In this document: positions 24,601 to 33,794 of the stretch, one piece after another
Layout of the letters: each line of letters starts with the position of its first letter
How positions within the stretch are numbered: position 1 is the stretch's first letter
Origin: Spizellomyces sp. 'palustris'
Taxonomy: Eukaryota; Chytridiomycota; Chytridiomycetes; Spizellomycetales; Spizellomycetaceae
NCBI GenBank assembly: GCA_006535965.1
Contig: QEAR01000011.1
Coordinates: 124,001-188,000 of the forward strand
DNA length: 64,000 nucleotides
Direction of reading: 5' to 3'
Position numbers and translations under genes: made by a program
Notes under the pieces: generated by a model
What the model saw: the letters and a program-made list of their open reading frames with translations, nothing else
Databases searched by the model: none
What the model was told of the DNA's origin: nothing

Positions 24601-27600
24601 CCATCAACAAATCCACCATGGTAAAGTCGGGAAACCACACGCTTAAGGGCAACACCGCTCTCACAATCCAAGACAACCATCGCATCGACATGTAAGGAAT
24701 ACTTTAAGAGGGTATCACAGTCCATTTTGGTGCGTGGAAAGGATGTTAGGATGAATCCTGTTGTTTTATACGGCTACCAACAAAACAGTGTCGAGAGTAC
24801 GTCCATGTCAGCGTATCATGATGAATACTATGACGCAGGAAAAAAAAAATACTCAATACTGTTACCTCACTATAGAAAAGGGTTTTGAGCACCTCACTCA
24901 AAACATGCGCACCAATCCCTCCATTTTCTTGTAACATGAATTCGACTTCCTCTTTCACCGTCCCACCTTGCATTGCAGCCCAAGATAGTACAAAAGTTTC
25001 AAATACGATATGCGGGATAGGTTTAGGTGTTGAGAGGGTGGAGAGGAGGGCTGGGATGAGGGCGTCGATACCGCTACCGGGAGGACCGAGGAAAATGAGA
25101 CGAGGAGGTGGAAGTGGGGAGTGGATGTAGGTTTGGGGTTCGGTTACAAAGGTGGTTTTGGCGTCTTCGGATGTGAGGTGGTAATATTGGCCCTATGATA
25201 AAAAACAACAAAAACAGGTTGTTGGCGATGTGCGTTAGGGAGAAATATAGTTCAGCATTTCGTTCAGGACTATTTATTCTTTTTACCTGGTATTTAACAG
25301 TAAAATTCCGATCACCTTTGACGAGGATACCTTGTTTCAACATGACGGGACAATAATCTTTTGTAGTTCCAAGTGGGATTTGAACGGGGAGTTCTGCTTG
25401 CATTTTAGGTGTCAAAGGAACTAAGAAAAAAAAAACATCTTTATAAACATCTTGATTCATGTGGTAGAAGTCCAAGAGCTTTATGGGTACCTGCTTTGGG
25501 CAAGAATGGGTCCATATGGCTCTGAATGCTGCTTAGAACGGTCTGAATGCCGCGGTCGGCGGGGAGAGTAACGACATTGGACATGGTTTTCGTCATGTTG
25601 GCTAAATCTTCGCGGAATCCGTTGAAAAGGTTGTCAAAGTAGGGGTACCCAAGGATACTGGGTGCATTAGGTGTCATCCCATTCGTAGTAGTGGCCCGCC
25701 CAGTGATGGGATCAGATACAAGAGCCATCATACGTCCCCGCACCGTCTCATCATTAATATCTGTTTAACATCAATAAGGCGGTCAATCTCAACATGTCAT
25801 CGTCCCATTTCTGTTAATCGGTCAAGTTTTGTTTTACCGTTTTCGAGAACGATGGTCCAATGGGGGTTGAGATCAGCTGCCATCATTGCGTTCATCTATT
25901 ATGTATATGGATAGGTTTACGCATGTTGAGCACACAAGAACAGTTTCATGGCATGTCGGATCTACACATACCTGGTCCATGGTGCGCGGGAATCCATCTA
26001 AAATCCATCCATTGTAGCGCTAACATATTCAAGAATAAATAAAAATCGTTAATGGACATGTAATTCGTGTTGGGAGTGCGTCAAGCGGAATATGTTTTTT
26101 GTTTTGAGTTTACCATTGATTCGAACGCTTTGGAAATGACGAGTTGGATCACTTGGACTTGGAGAGTAGGGGCAATCGTTTTGCCCAGTCGGCATTTTCG
26201 AAGAATCTATAATTATCACAGCTTTTTCAATCCATGCTACAACTCTTAACATCAGTAACGTTGAAAAGTGTTTTGTAAACGCACCTGTCCAAACACAGTT
26301 CCCCACACCTTGTTACCCTCCTCCTCACTCAAAGCACACCACTCTTCAAACACCTCATCCAAGGAAACGTGGACAAGACCGTACAAGTGAGCCAGGAGCT
26401 TGCTTTGCGTTGTTTTGCCCGAAAAGGGGCCGCCAAGAATGGAAATGTGGAGGGGGGAGAGACGGGGTGGTGTGGAGAGGTATTTGGCGGGGTTGGAGAG
26501 AAAAGCTTGGAGGTCCGTTTGTGAGGCGAAACAGTAGATTTGGCCCTGTGGTAGTTTGTTCCAACAAAAGAAAAAGAGAGGGTGAATTGAGCCAAAAACG
26601 TTTTGCAATCTCCATTTGCTGGTTGACCTTAGACTTGTTTTGCATACCTTGTAAGCAGCACAATAATCAAACGAGGACACTTGGACAAGCTGTCCATGGT
26701 TGCGAGTGTACGTCACAGGACAGTATTTCCCCCATATGCCCACTTCTCGTTTGGGTTCACCATCCTCGAGCTGTGTTGAGCAAAACACTTTGAATACTTC
26801 TTGGTCGGTCGTTCCCGCTATCAAAAGAAAAATGAAAGAGAAATAATGTTGGAAAAAACACTCTTGTAGCTGGCTCATGTTTTTGCTCTCCATTTTGGTT
26901 GTTCTCTGCTGTCTATATTTATCCAACGCACCTTTGAATCCACCTTCGGGGAGCGCCAGCGGTTTTGGCAAGACCGCTTTTGTAAAGACACCATATCCAA
27001 GGACATGCAACCGGTCCATTAGATTCCTGTACAAGACGGTCGGATGCTGTGTTGCATCGAGTTCAATGGTGTGATTTGCATCAAAATACGTGCGCTTAAA
27101 GTCGGCGAGAAGAGTGTCGTATTGAGATACAGCTGCGAGGTGCGCCGTGACGGATTCGGGAGCATCTTCTGGGCGTTTGATGAGACGGTCTACCACGTCC
27201 ATGGGGATGAGGGGCCATTGGACATTGTGGACGAGATCAGAGAGAGAGGTTTTGGCCTTTTTGGCCTCGTGACGCCTGTCGGTTTCTCCCTCATCTTGCT
27301 GATCCTCATCATCCTCGCTACTCTCCTCGTCATCGTCATCATCATCCTCTTCTTCCTCGTCATCATGGTTCTTGCCACTCGACTCACTTCCCCCCTCATT
27401 GTCCTCATCGTCATCCTCTTCATCGCCCTTGCCCTGTGCCCACCTTTCTCTTGAATGCACGACTTGGGGACCTGGATAGATGATCCCTGTCTCCATGTCA
27501 ATCCACTGAGCCGCCTGACGGCGTATGAGGTCCTCATCCGATATATTGAGCTGAATCAAGACGGGAACATGGTGAGGAGGTTTCTTGTTCAAGAGGTCAG

Positions 27601-27979
27601 TAAGGAGGGTCATGTCTTGTGCGGAATCCGTGAGGTTTCCAGGCAATCCTTCGAGAACGTAGCCTTGAAAGTCTGTCTCGTCGGACGCCATCATGTCCTT
27701 GACAATGGCGATCAATGTATCTGGAGCGACTGCACCACCGGATGCGAGACAGGCTTGAATTTCTATATGCCATGGACTCGCTGCGTTTGAGAGTGCATGC
27801 AAGAGGAGGGATTCAGGAGAGATCCATTGAGCGTTGAGGGAAGCTGCGAGGCGTGAAGCCAGCGTTGTCTTTCCGGCGCCTGGTTTTCCTAGGATGAGAT
27901 AGCACGGGCGGGGAGCGATGGCGGTAGATGTGTCTGGGAGAGCTAGTGTCGAAAGAATGTCGTTGACTGTCCCTATCAT
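21609..27979 (-). CDS. Adenylate kinase 9-like multidomain kinase
   Basis: A 6.4-kb minus-strand gene with many exons, starting at the ATG at 27979. Nucleotide-kinase modules follow one another: module 1 P-loop YLILGKPGAGKTTLASRL with an Asp/Glu-rich insert (about residues 180-240); module 2 ISILGGPFSGKTTQSKLL with RYNGWILDGFPRTMDQ; module 3 FLGPPGSGIDAL, whose P-loop lacks the GK(T/S), with GFILTSFPRTK; module 4 LTLLGPPKSGKTTLAKSI with KGWILDGYPITNAQ. Five copies of a YCPV motif (KYCPVTY, DYCPVML, KYCPVTL, TYCPVSL, GYCPVAL) lie in linkers that mostly precede kinase modules, as in animal AK9. The C-terminal YIDQTLSETLVAALEDLARK and AVWLKGHNTKSSEWVRRGY match the human AK9 end. Animal AK9 phosphorylates nucleoside mono- and diphosphates and is tied to cilia. 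Small exons and T/A-rich introns around 22.6-25.4 kb make exact joins uncertain. Confidence 0.88.
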
Positions 27980-28279
27980 GACTTGTCGTGCTCAGGAGAT
28001 GCAACCCGGTGCGGTAATTGTTTTTTGGCCAACTCGTAACTCGTTCTTGCTATGTTGGCGTTGGAATATAATGATGTGGGCCAAATCTCGTCCTCGCAAC
28101 TCGTACTTTTTGCTGCCCGGTCAGCAATAAAAAGTACAAACGATATATGCGAAATACCGTGTTCGTTACAAAAAGTACGAGTATGATGGGGTGTGGACTT
28201 TTTAAGTATCAGAAATCTAATGCATAACAAACTCAAGCTTTTTGATCGCGGAGTTTGAATTCCGAGTCGATCATTATTA
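27980..28279. other. AK9 promoter side, no gene seen
   Basis: 300 bases upstream of the AK9 start. The motif AAAAAGTAC or its complement recurs at about 28107 (GTACTTTTTG), 28128-28138 and 28162-28170. No gene recognised. Confidence 0.4.
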
Positions 28280-28397
28280 GATTTCACACCTTTCTCCCTA
28301 TGCTTTCCCAATGTTTAAACACTATACGAGTATGCAATAAAGAATACCAAAACACTCTTCTTTCTACCATCTATGAATTGTTTTCTCCACATACATA
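28280..28397 (+). repeat. Repeat R1, copy a
   Basis: About 118 bases from GATTTCACACCTTTC to GTTTTCTCCACATA match 30634-30752 with only scattered changes, including the exact run AACACTATACGAGTATGCAA and the AATAAAG that follows. AATAAAG resembles a polyadenylation signal, so R1 may be the 3' end of a transcription unit. In copy b it lies downstream of the second small gene; here no matching gene precedes it. Confidence 0.8.
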
Positions 28398-28706
28398 CTC
28401 TGTAAAAATATCCAGCTCCTCCTTATCTTGAGACGGCCCAACTATTTAGTCTGCCCACCCACTTGCACTTACAGCATGTGCATATAAACCAGGGAAATCA
28501 TTTTTATGAGATATTCCTGTGATATTGCTGCTCATTCTTCCTGTACAGGAATTGCTTAATTCGAATAAACGATGAGGATTATGCAAGCACACCCGCTACT
28601 GAGTTGGATATGTCCATTCGAATCGCATTGTAATCATAACTCCAACCGCTTGATGAGATCCAACTTGGACAACACTTTCCATGTCAACAACGGAAAGGAA
28701 AAAGGA

Positions 28707-28717
28707 TATAAAAAGGC
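28707..28717 (+). promoter_or_regulatory. TATA box of the small duplicated gene, unit 1
   Basis: ATATAAAAAGG followed by CTCGCGAGAATCGC lies about 95 bp before the ATG at 28802. The same box and flank recur twice in inverted orientation near 29.89 and 30.01 kb, and TATA boxes of the reductase and fumarate reductase genes look alike. Confidence 0.55.
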
Positions 28718-28801
28718 TCGCGAGAATCGCTTTCCCCTCCTCATCTTACTTGTCCAACATATCCAATCCTCATCTTACTGTCCAACATATCCAAAATCTC
28801 G

Positions 28802-29077
28802 ATGAATATCCAACCCGATCGCTGTTCACCACAAGTGGCAGAAGAAGCTCCAGTGCGCTCATCGCCGCCGCCCGCAGCATTACAAGCTCCAGTGGCAGAA
28901 GAACAACAACCTGGGTCGTCCTCGGCACGTCACAGCATTTGGACACTTTATGATGGGTTAGTTAAGTTCAACAGAGGCGCACCGCCTCTGAACGCACCGC
29001 CAGGAGCATGTCGCCGTTACGTTCAAGAGGCAATCGCGAGAGGTGACATTATATTGCGAGAGGTGAGTTCTACTTGA
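28802..29077 (+). CDS. Small protein of unknown family, unit 1
   Basis: ORF of 91 codons from an ATG 95 bp after a TATA box. I do not recognise the family. The first half is Pro/Ala/Ser-rich with a repeated PVAEE-type motif (QVAEEAP, PVAEEQQ). The second half is compact: LYDGLVKFNRG, APPGACRRYVQEAIARGD, IILREV. A diverged copy lies 1.4 kb downstream with LIEGVKRFNRG, APPEEYHRYVQEAIAKGD, LVLRVA, and changes between the two are mostly conservative (R/K, I/L/V), which argues for a coding past. The end GAGAG|GTGAGT is a strong splice donor, so the frame may continue in a further exon rather than stop at 29077. Low-complexity N-terminus plus short conserved C-terminus could suit a small DNA- or protein-binding factor, but no role can be given. 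Confidence 0.5.
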   Translation: MNIQPDRCSPQVAEEAPVRSSPPPAALQAPVAEEQQPGSSSARHSIWTLYDGLVKFNRGAPPLNAPPGACRRYVQEAIARGDIILREVSST

Positions 29078-29227
29078 AAAAGAGAGTACTTACTCTCTTT
29101 GGAGACTTTTTGTAACATTATGATTATGATAGTCCCCGTAATCTGTTTCACCTGGATTGGGGACTTGACGATGCACCTGGACTGACTTTCCATCTTGAAT
29201 TGTTGCTGCTGTTGTTGCTCTTGTGTA

Positions 29228-29372
29228 GGGCAACAGGGACTTTTGTCGTCGTTGATTCTTCATATGACCCCCCTTTTTCATCTGCCCCTCTTCCCCCTTT
29301 TTTGGTGGGGGGATACCCGCTACAAGGTCAGCTTTCTCTTTTGTCGCGGACAACTCCGTGGCAAACAAAAGG
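29228..29372 (+). repeat. Repeat R3, copy a
   Basis: From GCAACAGGGACTT through GGGGATACCCGCTA to TTGTCGCGGACAACTCCGT this matches 32779-32912. Copies differ by small changes and T/C-tract lengths. It follows the unit-1 gene by about 150 bp. Confidence 0.75.
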
Positions 29373-29451
29373 TCAAAATAGCTGCCCAGCTCCTACTACT
29401 GGTATGCAGGGTCAATGTATTCAGGGGAGAAGTGGTTCGGATTGAATTACA

Positions 29452-29700
29452 AGTATGAAGCCAAATATGAAATCAAACCATTGCTGTGCTTGTCTGGTGA
29501 GTTGGAACTAGTACTGCGGACTCTTCTTTTAGCCTCTGGGAGTTTTGAATTTTATCGGATATGCATTGCCATAGTCATACCATGGGCCTGCCACAGGGCA
29601 GCCAGGGGCATTGATTCATACGCAGCATGCAGCACATGAGCCATATGGGGTATTTCATGGGCAACAATGACCAAAAGGTGCACGTCAGCCCATAAGTTCA
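29452..29700 (+). repeat. Repeat R2, copy a
   Basis: Shares with 30808-31118 the ordered blocks GAAGCCAAATATGAA, CTGTGCTTGTCTGG, GAGTTGGAA-TAGTA, TTTTATCGGATAT, ATTGATTCATACGCAGC and AACAATGACCAAAA. Copy b has extra sequence between the last blocks. Confidence 0.75.
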
Positions 29701-29864
29701 TATTGCATGGAATCTTGTACCAACAATCCTCCGGAAAGCTCAATAGAAACAGAACAAGTGGTATGACGCTCACGCAAGAGATCAACAATTCCATCTAGCA
29801 CTATTGGCGTAATATAGGCGATAATTATAGGCGATAGTAAAACAGAAAGTCGGTGAGAATCCAG

Positions 29865-30034
29865 GGGGGAAACCGATTTGCGAGGCTTTTTATATCCTCA
29901 CAACGTCTGATCTCCAAAGTTATCAAGCTGGTGATGGGGCCGTCAATGCAGTGGTGGGGGTAGGTCGACAAGTAGATGAGGGGGGAAAGCGATCTCGCGA
30001 GCCTTTTTATATCACCTTGTCGGTTTGTTGACAT
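29865..30034 (-). promoter_or_regulatory. Two inverted copies of the TATA-box promoter segment
   Basis: The minus strand carries, at about 30030-29970 and 29905-29865, the promoter segment seen before unit 1: ATGTCAACAA then GATATAAAAAGGCTCGCGAG then CGCTTTCCCC, and a second GGATATAAAAAGCCTCGC with GGTTTCCCC. Between them GCCCCATCACCAGCTTGATA is matched in inverted form on the plus strand at 30119-30158 (GCCATCACCAGTTTAATA, then GATCAGACG). The block therefore forms an inverted repeat next to unit 2. No minus-strand gene following these promoters is recognised. Confidence 0.55.
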
Positions 30035-30186
30035 GGATCAATCTGATTACGTAACGGTATATTTCCCTACGAACCATTCGATCCAGTTTGGATAATATGT
30101 GAGCCACATGACTGACTGCGCCATCACCAGTTTAATAATAACTTTTGGGGATCAGACGGGCATCCGGTGCTTTCACAACCATTTCG

Positions 30187-30426
30187 ACGAATATCTAACC
30201 CGACTGCACTTTAGCACCACAAGCACAAGCAGCAGTGGCAGAAGAAGAACAAGAACCCGTGTCGTCCTCAGCACCTCCCAAGAAAGACATTCGGATTCTC
30301 ATTGAAGGGGTAAAACGATTCAATAGAGGAGTCGGTCGACCGGCTCGGGGCGCACCGCCAGAAGAATATCACCGTTATGTTCAAGAAGCTATCGCCAAAG
30401 GTGACTTGGTCCTGCGAGTAGCATAG
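30187..30426 (+). pseudogene. Small protein of unknown family, unit 2 (start lost)
   Basis: Paralogue of the 28802 gene. Its conserved half (KDIRILIEGVKRFNRG, then APPEEYHRYVQEAIAKGD) is open to a stop at 30424. At the position of the unit-1 ATG this copy has ACG (30187), and the fourth codon CAA has become TAA, so the unit-1 start is not usable. Translation could begin only at a non-ATG or from another exon. The typical TATA box is also missing on this strand; the nearest copies are inverted just upstream. It may be a pseudogene, or a gene with a changed 5' exon. Confidence 0.5.
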
Positions 30427-30633
30427 AGCGAGGTTAGCTTGAAAAAGACGAGAGTACTTTGGAGTACTTTTCGTAAGCGTTTGTTTATCATTGCATGATG
30501 ATAGTGCTGGTAATATGTTTCCAGATTCAATTGCAGCGTTTCTCATCCACACAAGGTATTCGCTTCCGCCTCGATTGGGGGCCTTACGATTTGGCAAATT
30601 GAAATTACATGCTATTAGAACACCTGGAGGGCT

Positions 30634-30752
30634 GATTTCACGCCTTTCTCTCCATGCTTTCCCAATGCTTAAACACTATACGAGTATGCAATAAAGAATA
30701 CCAAAACACTCTTTCTACCATGTACGAATTGTTTTCTCCACATATTCCCCAG
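30634..30752 (+). repeat. Repeat R1, copy b
   Basis: Second copy of the segment at 28280-28397, placed about 210 bp after the unit-2 stop. It shares the AATAAAG signal and the exact run AACACTATACGAGTATGCAA. Confidence 0.8.
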
Positions 30753-30807
30753 CTCCTACTCTTCTTGATCATGTGGGATTACGTATTGTGGTTCGAATTG
30801 AAATACA

Positions 30808-31118
30808 TGAATGAAGCCAAATATGAATCAAACCACGGCTGTGCTTGTCTGGCTGAATGCAGCGAGTTGGAATTAGTATCTGGTGGACTAGCCTTTGGGG
30901 CTTTGGGCTTGAAAAGTTTTATCGGATATTGGCATTGCGGCATTGGACATGAGTATTTCGCTTGTCCTGCCCATCGTCCTGCCATAGTTTTGCCACCGGC
31001 CTGCCATAGTCCTGCCATGGCACATTGATTCATACGCAGCTCACATGGGCAGCCATGGTCTTGAGAGCCATAGGCAAACAATGACCAAAATGTGGCATGG
31101 CAGCCTATATTTTCATTT
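30808..31118 (+). repeat. Repeat R2, copy b
   Basis: Second copy of the segment at 29452-29700. It contains a local expansion of CCTGCCATAGT-like units (about 30966-31020). The same short unit reappears at 36565-36595 before the FAD monooxygenase gene. Confidence 0.75.
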
Positions 31119-32002
31119 ATCGACAAAGGGTTAATCCCCAAGCAATGAACAAACAGTTCTTGGAGGCCATTTTCTGTGTGTTGCTTATGGGTGACAAATA
31201 AAAAGTTTTGGTCTTTGGCTACCGTCAGTCGACACCCCGCGCGAGGGATTTTCTTGTTGTCGTCGTCAGTTCGTCGCCCTCTGTTGTCCTCGTCGTCGTT
31301 TAGCGGGCATTAATTTGTTAAATGGACAAAAATAACCCACGCAAAATATAGAGTGTGCTTTAACGAGACGAGTAAATCTTCGTCTCACCTCCCCGTAGCC
31401 AAAAGCTCGTGCAATCAATGTGGACATTCAATGCTTTGCTTGCAATGCTTTCTGGGCCGCTCTTCCTCCTCAAAGTAATAATGTTAATACTCTTGCTGTT
31501 GCTGCTGCTGTTGCTGCTGTTGCTGCTGCTACTTGCTTGACACACACACACACAAAGCGACGAGAAGCAAAAGAAAAAAAAAAAAAAAGGACAACGGGAA
31601 GGGTCACAAATAAATCTCTTGTTCCCCCCTTCCCCCCAACGACTCCCCGCCCTGTTTTTTTTGCTCGCGTGCTTCTCTTCTTGTCTCTCCTTTTCTCTTT
31701 GCCCCTTTCAATCTTCTTCCCCCCTTTCAATGGGGGCTTTAAACGTCATTCCAACCTCCTTGTTTGGACGACGACGACGACGACGACGACGGCGGAAAAA
31801 CATTCATTGCCCATTGCGCTGTCCAGGAGGGTTTTTAACTTTATGCGCTGGCACACTTTATCTTTTTGGTTTTTAACAAACTGAACGCTATCGACGTTTA
31901 ATTCCACCTCGCCTTTTTGCACTTGTCATCATCATCTCTATTTTGGTGCTCCATCACAAAACCTTGCACCCCCCCCCCCCCCCTTTCCCCCCCCCCCCCC
32001 CC

Positions 32003-32103
32003 NNNNNNNNNNNNNNNNNNNNNNNNNNNNNNNNNNNNNNNNNNNNNNNNNNNNNNNNNNNNNNNNNNNNNNNNNNNNNNNNNNNNNNNNNNNNNNNNNN
32101 NNN
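32003..32103. other. Assembly gap (N run) beside poly-C
   Basis: 101 N bases directly after two C homopolymers (31969-31982 and 31987-32002). The tracts probably stopped the assembly; the true gap length is unknown. Confidence 0.95.
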
Positions 32104-32778
32104 TTTTCGTCATCTGTTTTTTTTTCTTCTGGGGGGTGGACGGGGCTCTGTCGACGACGTAAGTTTGGCTTTGCGTTGCTTGCTGTTATGAGATTTAATG
32201 TTGATATTTTTTCAGATTCTTTGAGGGTTCATCATCTTTTAATCCATCATCCCCCCCAGTGTTCATTGCAAAAAGGTGTTTACAGAACGTAGAACACTTC
32301 CTTCTCCTCCTACTACAAGCCCTGGCAAATAATCCAAGGCGGCTGAAAGTCCCTTTCCTGCCCTTTTTTTTTTCATTACAAGACGCTTTTTGGGGGCTGG
32401 CCTTTGTCTGCTCTGCCGCGCGCCCTCCGTTCAAGAACAAACCTACCACTCAACAACCACCGACCCCCATCACACCCCCCTAAAAATCGCCCTGAACACG
32501 ATTTCCTCACACTACCACTACGCATCCTGCCCATCTTTCTGGTTTGTGGAGACAGAGCCGGGGGCTTGCTCGGAACCTGTTTTTTTTTTCTGGGCAAGAA
32601 CGTTTTTATTCGTTTGTTTGCCTGGAGGGGGGAGTCAACCCTTTATCGTCATCCATCCCAACTCGGGTTCGTATCTTTCGCGAGCGTTTTTCCAGTATCT
32701 GTTTATTGAGGCAACTCGATTTAGTTTTTAGGAATCACTCGCACCAAAACCCTTGAACACCATTCTAGATTTTAATGG

Positions 32779-32912
32779 CAACAGGGACTTGTTCGTCGTC
32801 GTTTCTTTCATTTGACCCCTCTTTCTTGATCTCGCACCCCTTGTTCCTTTTTTGATGAGGGGATACCCGCTAAGAGGTCAGCTTGCTCTCTTGTCGCGGA
32901 CAGTTCCGTAGC
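32779..32912 (+). repeat. Repeat R3, copy b
   Basis: Matches 29228-29372 (GGCAACAGGGACTT, GGGGATACCCGCTA, GTCGCGGACAGTTCCGTAG). No copy of the small gene precedes it. Confidence 0.75.
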
Positions 32913-33794
32913 CAAAACCACACAAGAAACGGAATAAAAAACCCTGTCGTACGTCCTCCCGGTAAGCAGCCGATCCCTGCTGCTTTTCAAAAAACCACGC
33001 CTTTGGAAAAAAAAAAAAAGAACACTTTTAGGGGGAATTACCGTGCAGCCAACACACACTTCTCGCATCGCTCGTCTCGCTCGCTCTTTCGCTAGTCCCT
33101 GGCTTTTTTAAACGAGAACCCTTGAGGCCGGATCACCAAACCGAATAAAAATAACCTATTGTTTTCACTCGCTACCACACACACACAAGCATTGCGACAA
33201 GGTCAGCGAGCGCCTTTTTGCCGTGTCTAGTCTTGGTATTCCAGGGAAACACCACATCCAAGAGATCCCGTACCAGATTTCCCTGTAAGGTACCCCCCCA
33301 CCTTTTGAAGCTTGTCGGCATCCCCCCTCCGCCTTTTCAACAACCAAACCCAAACCAAAAAAAGCACACAAGATCCGATTGGCATAGTTTTGCTTGGGGA
33401 GGGCTCGTTTCTTTTGCAACATTGGGATTTATTTTTTTGTTTGACGGGCCGAGAAGACTTGACACTCTCCCCCAAGAACCGGTGTCCTCTTGCGCGCGCG
33501 AGTCTTTTTGCCTTTTGCCTTGCTTTGAATGTTCGACGACGGGTGGATTTGAATACCGGTACGGATTTTCTTGCTATTGTCTTTATCAACACTGTTGCTG
33601 CGCAAAAAGCGAGGCGTTTAAACAAGGTCATTTGCGTCACGACCAGGAACACCTCCCCCCTCCCCGCCCTCCCTCACTTGACCCCCCCTACCCCAAACCA
33701 AGACAGAGCCTTTCAGGTTCAAAACGGGCGCTAAACCCAAACCCCTCCTATACCACACCACCACCCACCCACCACCGACGCTTTATTAAAAAAA

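Larger units (their letters stand above)
31119..33794. other. Long low-complexity leader and gap, no coding gene seen
   Basis: 2.7 kb before the zinc-finger gene. It holds a CTG/TTG trinucleotide tract (about 31490-31535), A15 and C-tracts, a GAC repeat (about 31768-31795), the gap, repeat R3 copy b, and pyrimidine-rich sequence up to the ATG at 33795. Open frames are low-complexity translations of these tracts. Part of it is probably promoter and a long 5' UTR, possibly with introns (a donor-like ACGACGTAAGTTT at 32153-32165). Confidence 0.5.

Noticed and set aside
27044-27454. Hydrophobic 136-codon plus-strand frame
   Set aside because: It is the antisense of the Asp/Glu-rich insert of AK9; GAT/GAA runs read as Ile/Leu/Phe on the other strand.
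28681-30034. Frames starting MST...DIKRLAR on both strands
   Set aside because: The shared stretch is the translated TATA promoter segment (ATATAAAAAGG); its conservation is explained by promoter duplication.
28280-30752. R1 copies as long terminal repeats of a virus-like element
   Set aside because: No polymerase, protease or integrase signature lies between them, there are no evident TG...CA ends, and R1 seems to be a gene 3' end with an AATAAAG signal.
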